Shown here: positions 14,619 to 21,285 of the stretch, piece by piece | Layout of the letters: every line of letters begins with the position of its first letter | How positions within the stretch are numbered: the first letter of the stretch is position 1 | Assembly: GCA_947625235.1 (NCBI GenBank) | Contig: CANQNP010000010.1 | Location: 1-39,342, forward strand | Direction of reading: 5' to 3' | DNA from: an uncultured Atopobiaceae bacterium | GTDB lineage: Bacteria; Actinomycetota; Coriobacteriia; Coriobacteriales; Atopobiaceae | DNA: 39,342 nucleotides | Notes under the pieces: generated by a model | Databases searched by the model: none | What the model was told of the DNA's origin: nothing | Seen by the model: the letters and a program-made list of their open reading frames with translations, nothing else | Translations under genes and position numbers: made by a program

Positions 14619-14703
14619 GCTGCGATGGAATCCCCGGGTAGCGACCGTGGCACCCACCTCGAAGCGAGCGCGGGGCTCCTTGAGCGAGCTCGGCATCGTC
14701 CGC

Positions 14704-15888
14704 CTAGATTTCTAGATCGCCCGAGAGAAACGCGTCGAGGGGACACTCATGGCTTCCCACCACGAGCGTTCGCGCCTGAGGGAAGCGGAGGAGGAACGCC
14801 GTGAGGCCGTCGGTGCCCTTCACCCGACCGCTCTTCACCTCGATGGCCGTCACCTCGCCATCGCTCTCCACGACGAAGTCGACTTCCTTCGCCTTGCCGC
14901 GCACCATCTCACGCCACCAGAAGACCTCGAGCTCGCCCGTGTAGCTTCGGTTCAGCAGGTAGGCGCCGACTGCGCTCTCCACGAGGTGGCCCCTCAGCTC
15001 GGGATCCGTGAGCAGCGTTGAGCGCCTGCGACCGAAGGCCGCGCTCATGAGGCCCGTGTCGTGCACGAGGAGCCTCGGGGAGCTCGACCGCTCGCGAATG
15101 AGCTTCGGATCGTACTTGTGGATGCCGCTCATGATGCCGGCGTTTCCCAAGATGGAGAGGTAGCGCGCGATGGTCTCGGTGTTGCCGCGATCGTCGAGCT
15201 GGCCGAGGATCTTTCGATAGGAGATCTCTTGGGCGGAGTAGGGCGCGCCGAGCGCGAAGAGCCTGCGCATGAGCTCCGGCTTGCGCACGTCGGCGAGCAT
15301 GAGGGCGTCGTTGGCGATGCTCGGCTCGATGACGGAGTTACGCATGTAGTTGAGCCAGCGTCGCGGCTCGCCTATGAGTGGCGCGGCGCCGGGGTAGCCG
15401 CCGTAGAGGAGGAAGTCGTCGAGCGTGTAGCCGAACGCCTCCCTGCACTCGTCGAGAGTCCAGTGCGTGGATTCGACGAGCTCGAACCTTCCCATGAGCG
15501 ATTCGCGGAGCCCCTCCTGGATGAGCGTGCTCGAGGAGCCGGTGAGCAGCACCTTGAGCGGAAGGCTCTGGGCGCTGTCCTCGTCCCAGAGCGTCTTCAC
15601 GATGGCCGACCAGTTGCGCACGTATTGGATCTCGTCGATGACGAGCAGGGCAGGGTCGTCGCCATCTGCGAGTTGGCGCGCCCGATACCAGTTGGCGCGG
15701 AGCCAGTCCGCGTCCGATTCGTGCTTCGTGGCCTCCGTGAAGAGGTGGGGGATGGAGAGCTTCGCCAACGCTTGGCGAACCGCCGTCGTCTTTCCCGTCT
15801 GCCGGGGGCCGACGACGATCTGGATGAAGCGACGCGGCTCGGAAACCCGGCTCGCGATACGCGCGACGATGCTTCGCTCGAAGGCCAT
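14704..15888 (-). CDS. DUF4143 family AAA ATPase
   Basis: This is a 394-residue soluble protein. An N-terminal AAA_14-type ATPase domain carries Walker A GPRQTGKT (27-34) and Walker B LLVIDEIQ (81-88). A C-terminal DUF4143 domain contains EVDFVVESDGE and AIEVKSG, a PD-(D/E)xK-like arrangement. Length and domain order are normal for the family. Its cellular role is not settled, although such genes are common and multi-copy in Coriobacteriia and are often found near mobile or defence genes. It converges with rnhB. The leader just upstream of the ATG contains a 29-bp sequence repeated exactly at 24611-24639, where the rest of the gene is missing. Confidence 0.88.
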   Translation of the reverse strand: MAFERSIVARIASRVSEPRRFIQIVVGPRQTGKTTAVRQALAKLSIPHLFTEATKHESDADWLRANWYRARQLADGDDPALLVIDEIQYVRNWSAIVKTLWDEDSAQSLPLKVLLTGSSSTLIQEGLRESLMGRFELVESTHWTLDECREAFGYTLDDFLLYGGYPGAAPLIGEPRRWLNYMRNSVIEPSIANDALMLADVRKPELMRRLFALGAPYSAQEISYRKILGQLDDRGNTETIARYLSILGNAGIMSGIHKYDPKLIRERSSSPRLLVHDTGLMSAAFGRRRSTLLTDPELRGHLVESAVGAYLLNRSYTGELEVFWWREMVRGKAKEVDFVVESDGEVTAIEVKSGRVKGTDGLTAFLLRFPQARTLVVGSHECPLDAFLSGDLEI

Positions 15889-15894
15889 ATTTGC

Positions 15895-15923
15895 TCGCTA
15901 TCTCGCAAAAATTGGGAGCTAGC
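15895..15923. repeat. 29-bp dispersed repeat, copy 1 (leader of DUF4143 gene)
   Basis: An identical 29-bp sequence, from TCGCTATCTCGC to GGGAGCTAGC, occurs at 24611-24639 in the same orientation. Here it is the immediate leader of the minus-strand ATPase gene. The flanking bases contain further AGCTAGC half-sites (15917-15924 and 15942-15948). Confidence 0.9.
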
Positions 15924-16236
15924 TACCAAATATAGCATGTGCTAGCTGACAAAACGATCTTCTTGAACAAGAAGCGAGCAGTTTACGTTACCCCGCTTGC
16001 GGGTGCCGTTCGGGCAGCGGCATAGTTACGTTTCGGTATGAAACTCGCATGGTGGGCATCTACGACCATTCCACGCTTCCGGGGTGTTTGTTGGCGCTCG
16101 TTCGCCATGCTGTGGAGCATGTCCGCGAACTGTGAGCTGGGAGCTAATGAGGTGCCAGCTGGCGGCTCCTAGCATTCCAAGTGGGTAGGGGAGACGTGGG
16201 CTCTAGGCTCCGCTTCGGAGCAGGGAGGTCGATGAC
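15924..16236. other. Intergenic stretch upstream of the membrane peptide and mazEF
   Basis: No gene longer than a few dozen codons is convincing here. The stretch begins with the AGCTAGC-rich leader of the DUF4143 gene and has one operator-like palindrome at 16133-16147. It ends in the ribosome binding site AGGGAGG of the small membrane peptide. Composition is mixed, which may mean it is made of old gene remnants. Confidence 0.5.
16133..16147. promoter_or_regulatory. Candidate operator palindrome TGAGCT-GGG-AGCTAA
   Basis: Ten of the twelve arm bases are paired, and it is one base off the perfect palindrome at 8470-8484. It lies 90 bp upstream of the small membrane peptide and about 270 bp upstream of mazE. 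A weaker AGCT-GGC-GGCT element follows 22 bp downstream. Confidence 0.42.
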
Positions 16237-16317
16237 ATGCTCTTCTTCGGGATCGTGCTCGCGGTGCTGCTCGCACTCTTCGCGTTCTTCCTCTGGCCAG
16301 TGCTGCTCTTCGTGTAG
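16237..16317 (+). CDS. 26-residue single-span membrane peptide
   Basis: A short frame encodes an almost wholly hydrophobic peptide starting MLFFGIVLAVLLALF and ending WPVLLFV, enough for one membrane helix and little else. AGGGAGG lies 8 bases before the ATG, which supports real translation. A second ATG six bases earlier is in another frame. Size and composition resemble type I toxin peptides and small membrane regulators. No antisense RNA or antitoxin could be confirmed. It lies upstream of mazEF with a 98-bp gap. Confidence 0.45.
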   Translation: MLFFGIVLAVLLALFAFFLWPVLLFV

Positions 16318-16375
16318 AAGCGCGAGGGATTCTCGGTGGCAACCGGGCTTGCTGCAGGGCGACATACGCGAAACA

Positions 16376-16392
16376 TCTATACTATGTTTAGA
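16376..16392. promoter_or_regulatory. mazEF promoter -10 and probable autoregulatory operator
   Basis: TCTATAC-TAT-GTTTAGA is an inverted repeat with 6 of 7 positions paired, and it contains a good -10 element TATACT (16378-16383). No clear -35 is seen at the usual distance. It ends 23 bp before the mazE start, a normal position for MazE-type autorepression. Confidence 0.55.
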
Positions 16393-16415
16393 CATGATCA
16401 CTGTGGAGGCGTGTG

Positions 16416-16709
16416 ATGACGGAAACCGCGAGAGCAACACTCACGAAGTGGGGAAACGGACAGGGTTTGCTCATACCGAAGCGCGTCTGTGAGAACCTGG
16501 GCCTCGGAGTAGGTGATGCGGTGCTTATCACCGCTACCGAGGAGCGGATCACGATCATCCCGCTCAAGGAGCGCGCACATCGCACGAAGATCGTCGACTT
16601 GGACGAGCTTTTCGAAGGCTATGAGGGCGGATACGAGCCTCCAAGTGACTGGCCTTCGTTCGGAGACGAGACCTCATGGGGCGAGCCAGTTGGCAAGGAG
16701 ATCTGGTGA
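16416..16709 (+). CDS. mazE: MazE-type antitoxin (AbrB/SpoVT swapped-hairpin)
   Basis: This 97-residue protein has an N-terminal MazE/AbrB DNA-binding fold: ARATLTKWGNGQGLLIPK, then LGLGVGDAVLITATEERITI. The acidic C-terminus (LDELFEGYEGGYEPPSDW) would wrap the toxin. The ATG at 16416 has GGAGG 6 bases upstream; a GTG one codon earlier is less well placed. The toxin gene overlaps its last codon. It neutralises the MazF RNase and represses the pair through the operator at 16376-16392. Family identity is clear from motifs; regulation is inferred. Confidence 0.9.
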   Translation: MTETARATLTKWGNGQGLLIPKRVCENLGLGVGDAVLITATEERITIIPLKERAHRTKIVDLDELFEGYEGGYEPPSDWPSFGDETSWGEPVGKEIW

Positions 16710-17044
16710 GCGTCTACGAGCAGGGCGATGTGATCATCGTCGACTTCGAGCCGTCACGCGGCCATGAGCCTCGGAAGAGTAGACCCGTGCTCGTGGTGAG
16801 CGCGTTCGCGTTCAATATCCGCTCCTCGCTTACCTTCGTGGCACCGATCACAAGCATGCACAATGGCTATCCGCTCCACGTGCCCATCGCTGACGTCGAT
16901 TCAGCGGGAGTGGAGGGCGACATCTGCCTCGAAGCCATCGCCGCAAAAGACCTGGAGGCACGCTCGAGCAGGTGCGTGGGAAGGCTGTGCACGAAGGAAC
17001 TCTGCGAGGTCCTCAATCTCATCGCCCCCATCTTCGGACTCTGA
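16706..17044 (+). CDS. mazF: MazF-type endoribonuclease toxin
   Basis: This 112-residue protein has the MazF/PemK opening YEQGDVIIVDFEPSRGHE followed by RKSRPVLVVS, and later VAPITSM. These are the conserved strands and the catalytic Arg/Thr surroundings. The C-terminal helix ends LNLIAPIFGL. A GTG start overlaps the mazE stop as GTGA with AAGGAGA just before it, so synthesis is coupled to the antitoxin. MazF enzymes cut mRNA at short specific sequences; the site recognised here cannot be read from sequence. Confidence 0.9.
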   Translation: MSVYEQGDVIIVDFEPSRGHEPRKSRPVLVVSAFAFNIRSSLTFVAPITSMHNGYPLHVPIADVDSAGVEGDICLEAIAAKDLEARSSRCVGRLCTKELCEVLNLIAPIFGL

Positions 17045-17125
17045 GGGCCTGCTATGCAGGGCGGACGGCTTTAGCGAATCCGCAGGATGGCGTGGTAGCT
17101 CCGAGCTGCCTCTCACGAGCATTTA

Positions 17126-17140
17126 TTAGCTGGAAGCTGA
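17126..17140. promoter_or_regulatory. Candidate operator palindrome at the start of the XRE-like gene
   Basis: TTAGCT-GGA-AGCTGA has five of six arm pairs and ends on the first base of the ATG of the XRE-like gene. A weaker related element, GTAGCT-CCG-AGCTGC, lies 31 bp upstream (17095-17109), about three helical turns away. This arrangement would suit self-repression. Confidence 0.42.
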
Positions 17141-17598
17141 TGAAACCACAGCTACTGCGCCCCATCATCAATCGCAAGCTCAAGCGAGTGGAGGATGATG
17201 GGCGAATGGCACGACTGCTTTCCGCGGGGAGCCTCGACGAGGCTCTGGATCTGGTGTGCGTGCCTGAGATGACCATGGAGACGTGGTTGGGCCAAAAGCT
17301 CGGAGAGAAAGGCGTCGTGCGGAGCGCAGCGATTCGGGCGGCTCGCCTCAATCCGACCTTCGGCTACCAGATCTTCACCGGCAAGCGCCATGGCTCGAGG
17401 GACAAGCTCCTCAGGCTCGCCTTCGGCATGGGCCTCTCGCTCGACGAAGCCTCACGCCTCTTGGAGCTCGGCGGCCATAACCGGCTTGACCGCGCATGTC
17501 GCAGAGATGTGGTCATCGCCTGGGAACTCAACAGCGGCTCGAGTGTCGACGCCTGCGACGACGCGCTCTGGAGCCACGGCCTGCCGACGCTGGCGTAA
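17140..17598 (+). CDS. XRE-like helix-turn-helix regulator (complete paralogue)
   Basis: This 152-residue protein has an N-terminal helical region, an HTH-like core around 60-90 (SAAIRAARLNPTFGYQIFTG) and then HGSRDKLLRLAFGMGLSLDE. The tail is RRDVVIAWELNSGSSVDACD. It is paralogous to the product at 12786-13289, which also has YQ-[VI]-F-[ST]-G-[TK]-R, RD-[RK], L-[DE]-E-x-x-x-LL and an R-D-x-[VI]-I segment. The last 75 bases match the window start, so at least one more copy exists upstream. A GGAAG is the only Shine-Dalgarno-like sequence before the ATG, so the start is uncertain. It lies between mazEF and the decayed cassette, as its twin lies before the lipoprotein gene at 260. Confidence 0.7.
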   Translation: MKPQLLRPIINRKLKRVEDDGRMARLLSAGSLDEALDLVCVPEMTMETWLGQKLGEKGVVRSAAIRAARLNPTFGYQIFTGKRHGSRDKLLRLAFGMGLSLDEASRLLELGGHNRLDRACRRDVVIAWELNSGSSVDACDDALWSHGLPTLA

Positions 17599-17792
17599 GT
17601 CGACGGGCGATGCAGCCCGGTTCATTCGCGCTGCGGCGGAGAACCACCGAGTTCAATGTGCAAGGCGAGCGAGCAGCTCGTGCAAGGGATTCGCAGACGG
17701 TTTTGGGTTGTGAGCCACCAGCTAATGAAATGGGGATTTCCTGCTACTTGGTTGACGTTGTTTCCCTAGGAGAAAGGTGTCCCATGAAGAGA
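17524..17792 (+). repeat. Long direct repeat, copy B
   Basis: This is the second copy of the sequence at 1-268. It covers the end of the XRE-like gene, the spacer and the ribosome binding site with the first codons of the lipoprotein gene. After the codons MKR it joins the last codons of a lipoprotein like that at 10223-11245. Confidence 0.95.
17711..17725. promoter_or_regulatory. Candidate operator palindrome, copy inside direct repeat B
   Basis: This has the same sequence as 187-201 (TGAGCC-ACC-AGCTAA). Here it precedes only a lipoprotein gene remnant, so it may be a relic or may still bind a regulator. Confidence 0.38.
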
Positions 17793-17837
17793 GCCAGCAT
17801 CGACACCATCGACGTCAACGTGAAGCGAGTCGGGTAG
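17784..17837 (+). pseudogene. Lipoprotein gene collapsed to 17 codons
   Basis: The start codon and ribosome binding site equal those at 260, but the fourth codon on matches the end of the lipoprotein at 10223-11245 (ASID-x-IDVNVKRVG). Signal peptide and both domains are gone. The junction lies in AGAGA, present in both parents, so a short-homology deletion or recombination joined a 260-type start to a 10223-type end. Confidence 0.85.
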
Positions 17838-17847
17838 GGAGGGCCAC

Positions 17848-18500
17848 TTACGGCTCGACCGTCTCGCTCGAGAGGGGCCGTCGTCAAAGTAGTCCCAGGC
17901 GATGAGCTCGACCTCGACGGGATCCGCTTCGTTGTCGAGGCGGATGAGCTCGTAGACGGTCGTGCGGGCGTTCGGCCGAAGGTTCGCGGAAACGCGGCCG
18001 AGGTCGAAGTCCGGGCTTCCGGTGTGATCGAGCTCCACGCCGTCTTGGAAGGCGCGAACCCAACACTGGGAAGAGAAACTCGTCGTCTCGCCCGTCTTGT
18101 TCGTGTACTCGAGCGTCACTAACAGGGCTGGCTTGTTCTGGTAATCCTTGACCACCTCGAACGAGGTGAACGGTGCCGTTGGCTTTGGAAGCGGGGTTTC
18201 GGCTCATTCGGATGGTGTGGCCGTTGCAGAACCGTCGTCCGTGGTCGAATCATCGCCCTGCTCGTTGATCTTCTCGATCCCGGCCTCTCCCGAGTCCTTC
18301 AATCCCTTGAGGATTTGGTCTCCGAGCGAGGCGCCGAGCTCGTAGAACGCGCCATACGCGCCATCCCCGCCCTCCGCGCTCTCGGCGTAATCGAAGTCGA
18401 TGCCGTCGAGTATCGAGCGCTCCGATTCCGGCTCGGGCACCGCCTCGGTGAGCTCGCCTTGACGCGAGGAGATCACCCGCTCAACGCGATAGGGCCCCTC
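17848..18500 (-). pseudogene. Decayed copy of the kinase-like gene
   Basis: The stretch to about 18440 matches 11256-11850 (the ectodomain and acidic linker of the kinase-like protein). The next ~60 bases match 12640-12700 (its N-terminus). Membrane helix and kinase domain are missing. A one-base loss near 17870 shifts the frame at the C-terminus, and a TGA at 18204-18206 interrupts the linker. Divergence from the intact gene is moderate, so the copy is not very recent. Confidence 0.85.
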
Positions 18501-18711
18501 CTTCGGCCAGAGGCGGGAGTAGCCCGCGCGCGAGAGCAATTTTGCGTCTCCTCGAGGTCCAGGGGAAGCGCGAGCGCGATCAGGATCACGCGATCCCGGT
18601 CGCAGCCGCGCGTTCCGGAGAACACCTGGTAACAGTGCGTGCCGTTGAAGCTGCAACGGTTCTTCACGTCGGTCACGCTCACCCCGTGGCGCACGAGGGC
18701 CTTGTTGAGGT
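18501..18711 (-). pseudogene. Decayed copy of the XRE-like regulator gene
   Basis: This matches 12920-13133, the middle of the intact regulator gene, with a single-base deletion near 18541. The join to the kinase remnant falls in CCTCC, present in both parents. At 18711 the similarity ends, and about 20 bases equal to 14624-14644 (just after rnhB) follow. No start or stop of the gene remains. Confidence 0.85.
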
Positions 18712-18763
18712 AGATGGAATCCCCGGGTAGCGAGATGGACGCGAGGCCGTCTCGCCGGCGTGG

Positions 18764-18796
18764 CCTGAGCCTCCCTGACGTGGCTAGAGGCTCAGG
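18764..18796 (-). terminator. Hairpin at the end of the PRD regulator gene
   Basis: CCTGAGCCTC and GAGGCTCAGG form a perfect 10-bp stem with a 13-base loop. On the minus strand the arm nearest the gene ends just before the stop codon, so the last codons are in the stem. No clear T-run follows. Confidence 0.5.
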
Positions 18797-20724
18797 ATTA
18801 TGTGGAGCAGGCGTTGGGCGAAGTCATCGTAGTCCGTGCACCCGATGAGGCTCATGACGTTGCTTTGATCGCCAAGCGTCTCGAGAAGGCTATCGAAGAG
18901 CAGTCTGAATGAGGCGCGATCCATCTCGCCCATTCCGATGAGCATGATGACATTCACTTCTTGCTCGCCCCAGAGCATAGGCCTGTCGTTCACCACGAAC
19001 GACAGGAACGAGCGATAGGCCGAGGGCGTCATGGAATGGGGTGCGGCAAGTCGGTTGCCAAAGGCAGTGGGGGAGAGCGCTTCGCGGGAAAGCACGTCAT
19101 CTCGAAAGCTCGGTGCGCAAAAGCCGAGGTCGACGCAGTCGCTCACGAGCTTCGTGATCATCTGCTCGGGGGAATCCGCGTAGAAGTTGCGTTTGAAGAG
19201 CTGCGGTACCAGGAAGTGGTGCAGTGATCCAAGCAACTCGTGAGAGCGCTTACGCCCCTGCGCATGGCGCACTGCCTCCTCAAGCTCGACGAGGTCCCGG
19301 TCGGAGATGAACGGATCGACGACCACCACGGATCCCGCATTAGGGGCGTCGATAGCAACGGGCGAGATCACGATGTCCGAATCCAGCTCATTCAGATTCG
19401 CGGTGACGACGGATGCGACATTCACGATGGTGATGCGATCTCCCAGGCGCCTGCGCACACGTTCGAGCGAGTCCTGATGGAGGTCGTGGTATCCGAGGTA
19501 CAGGAACGTGCAGGTGATGCGTAGGGCGTTCAGCGGCTGGCTCTCGAAATAGCCGCCGATGTGGAACGAGAGGAACGCGATCTCGTCCTCGTTGAGGGAG
19601 ATGCCAAGGCCCTCAGCGAATTGGTTCGCCATGAAGACGGCCATATCGTAATAGAGCGGGTAGCGTCGCTTGGTATCGTGGGTGAGGGGGTTGCGCACAT
19701 AGGATCCCTGTCGCGCGCGCTGAATCAGGCTGTTCACATGAATGGCGAGGCGGACTGTGAAGCTCTCGTCGAAGGGATCGAGACAGTAGGTGTCCTCAAG
19801 GTTGTGGACCGCCTTCTCGGAGATGGAGATGGCCCTTGGGTCGATGAAGTCGCTGAGGTTGTCCTCGTTCACCACCAGATTCGACACGTTCTTGCTGTTC
19901 GAGGCTATGACAAGGGCGAGATGGTACAACTCCTGCGTGAGGACATCGCTTCCCGCGCTGCCATCAAGTCGGCTCGAGGTACGCGTTTCCGTCTCCTTCT
20001 TCCAGAGGAGGGCGTATGCGGCATTCCAGGCCGAGGTTCCTTGTATCGCGGATAGGTCCGAATCGGGATCGAACGTGGTCTCGATGTCCGCGCGATCGGT
20101 CATGATCACCACATGGAGCACTATGTTGTTGAGCTCGTAGTCATTGCAGGTGAGGCCATTGTTCGAGAGGGCCTGCTCGACGTCGCGTGCGATGGAGGCG
20201 GCGTCGTAAGGTTGGGACAACATGCTCGATTTCGCGAACTCGAGGAAGTTCTGCGGAGACCCGTTCGCGAGGAGGCTCGCGATGAGGCGACGTTTGTCGA
20301 GCTCATGCCCCACAAGTTTGATTCGGTCGCGGACACGGGTGATCTTGAGTCCGAAGGGCTCCACGAACTCGCGAGCCTCGCGGAGCGCTCGGGTGAGGGA
20401 GGAATCCGAGATGTGCATCAGATCGGCGAGATCGTAGATGTTGATGGGATCGCGCACACCGATGAGATGGCGGATGAGCTCATCGCGATAGCTGGCGGTA
20501 CTGCTTTCGCTCACCTTGCCGAGCTTTCGCTGGGAGGCGCGGAGTCGGTAGCCCTGCGGGGAGGACTCGATGGGACCATCGTCGTCTTCAGCGGCGGCAT
20601 TGAGTCGTGAGACATAGTTGCGCACCGTGCGAGATGTCACGCCGAGTGCCCGGGCGAGATCCGCAGACGATGTCCACGCACCGTGGGATAAAAGCGATAA
20701 GAGCCGCGTTTCGCCGCTCCCCAT
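18784..20724 (-). CDS. LicR/MtlR-type PRD transcriptional activator of the PTS operon
   Basis: This is a 646-residue modular regulator. An N-terminal winged HTH (about 5-60: SSADLARALGVTSRTVRNYV) is followed by a second HTH region (95-125) and two PTS regulation domains with phosphorylatable histidines (H204 in NNIVLHVVI; H329 in RLAIHVNSL; H388 in AFLSFHIGGY). An EIIB-like domain has C405 (RITCTFLYLG), and a C-terminal EIIA-like domain has H563 (LAAPHSM). This is the MtlR/LicR layout, so control is DNA binding modulated by PTS phosphorylation, not RNA antitermination. I prefer the ATG at 20724 because GAGGGG lies 8 bases upstream; a GTG at 20733 is possible. It is divergent from the PTS operon at 20956 and probably activates it. 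Confidence 0.92.
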   Translation of the reverse strand: MGSGETRLLSLLSHGAWTSSADLARALGVTSRTVRNYVSRLNAAAEDDDGPIESSPQGYRLRASQRKLGKVSESSTASYRDELIRHLIGVRDPINIYDLADLMHISDSSLTRALREAREFVEPFGLKITRVRDRIKLVGHELDKRRLIASLLANGSPQNFLEFAKSSMLSQPYDAASIARDVEQALSNNGLTCNDYELNNIVLHVVIMTDRADIETTFDPDSDLSAIQGTSAWNAAYALLWKKETETRTSSRLDGSAGSDVLTQELYHLALVIASNSKNVSNLVVNEDNLSDFIDPRAISISEKAVHNLEDTYCLDPFDESFTVRLAIHVNSLIQRARQGSYVRNPLTHDTKRRYPLYYDMAVFMANQFAEGLGISLNEDEIAFLSFHIGGYFESQPLNALRITCTFLYLGYHDLHQDSLERVRRRLGDRITIVNVASVVTANLNELDSDIVISPVAIDAPNAGSVVVVDPFISDRDLVELEEAVRHAQGRKRSHELLGSLHHFLVPQLFKRNFYADSPEQMITKLVSDCVDLGFCAPSFRDDVLSREALSPTAFGNRLAAPHSMTPSAYRSFLSFVVNDRPMLWGEQEVNVIMLIGMGEMDRASFRLLFDSLLETLGDQSNVMSLIGCTDYDDFAQRLLHIILSL

Positions 20725-20845
20725 ACACACCACCCCTCTGCTGTGCGTTCTAAACTATCACCCCTCTTTCCTCCCGTGACGTCGAAACATTTCCTGGGGC
20801 AGGAACGTGAGGTCATCTCGCCGCATTCCTATCGCAGGAAAAAGA

Positions 20846-20851
20846 TTGACA
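20846..20851 (+). promoter_or_regulatory. Possible -35 element of the PTS operon
   Basis: TTGACA is a consensus -35 hexamer in the 231-bp divergent region. No good -10 is found 16-18 bp later, as expected for an activator-dependent promoter. A small AGCC-GAAA-GGCT hairpin (20923-20934) lies in the leader, shortly before the ribosome binding site of the IIB gene. Confidence 0.35.
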
Positions 20852-20955
20852 TCGGAAAAACGAGCCGCTCTGCCAAAGTCTAAGCACGATATAGGGCCCT
20901 CATCAGGGGCTTTCAGAGACGTAGCCGAAAGGCTCCGAGAGAGAGGAACGATGGC

Positions 20956-21276
20956 ATGGCTGAACATGTGACTGTGCTTCTGGTCTGCGGATCGGGCGCG
21001 AGCAGTGGCTTCATGGCGGCGAACATGCGCAAGGCCGCCAAGAAGCGCGGGCTCGATGCGAGCATCACTGCGCGTAGCGAGGCCGAGATCCCGAACTACA
21101 TCAACGACGTCAACGTGATCATGGTCGGTCCGCACCTCAAGTACCTGGTAGATGACCTTAAGGAGAAGTACGCCGACCGTGAGGACCTCACGGTCTTCCT
21201 CATGAATCCCAAGTACTACTCCATGCTCAATGGCGAGATGGCCATTGACGACCTCGTGAAGCATCTCGAGAAGTAG
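20956..21276 (+). CDS. celA: PTS IIB component, lactose/cellobiose family
   Basis: This 106-residue cytosolic phosphocarrier has its phosphorylation cysteine in VLLVCGSGASSGFM, followed by a Rossmann-like pattern (VNVIMVGPHLKYL). It accepts phosphate from IIA and passes it to the incoming sugar on IIC. GAGAGGA lies 9 bases before the ATG; an out-of-frame ATG stands five bases earlier. It is first in the operon IIB-IIC-IIA-GH1, with 9 bp to the IIC gene. Substrate is most likely a beta-glucoside; family membership alone does not settle it. Confidence 0.92.
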   Translation: MAEHVTVLLVCGSGASSGFMAANMRKAAKKRGLDASITARSEAEIPNYINDVNVIMVGPHLKYLVDDLKEKYADREDLTVFLMNPKYYSMLNGEMAIDDLVKHLEK

Positions 21277-21285
21277 GGGAGTCCC

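Noticed and set aside
14623-14644. Possible terminator or att site at the CCCGGG after rnhB
   Set aside because: Only a 6-bp palindrome is present, too short for a terminator; kept only as a repeat match to 18712-18732.
18204-18732. Apparent coding frames of 60-150 codons on both strands in the collapsed cassette
   Set aside because: They are chimeras of kinase and regulator fragments in shifted frames, so they were annotated as pseudogenes.
20921-20936. Ribonucleic antiterminator (RAT) in the PTS leader
   Set aside because: The hairpin is only 4 bp with a GAAA loop, and the linked regulator has DNA-binding domains rather than an RNA-binding domain.
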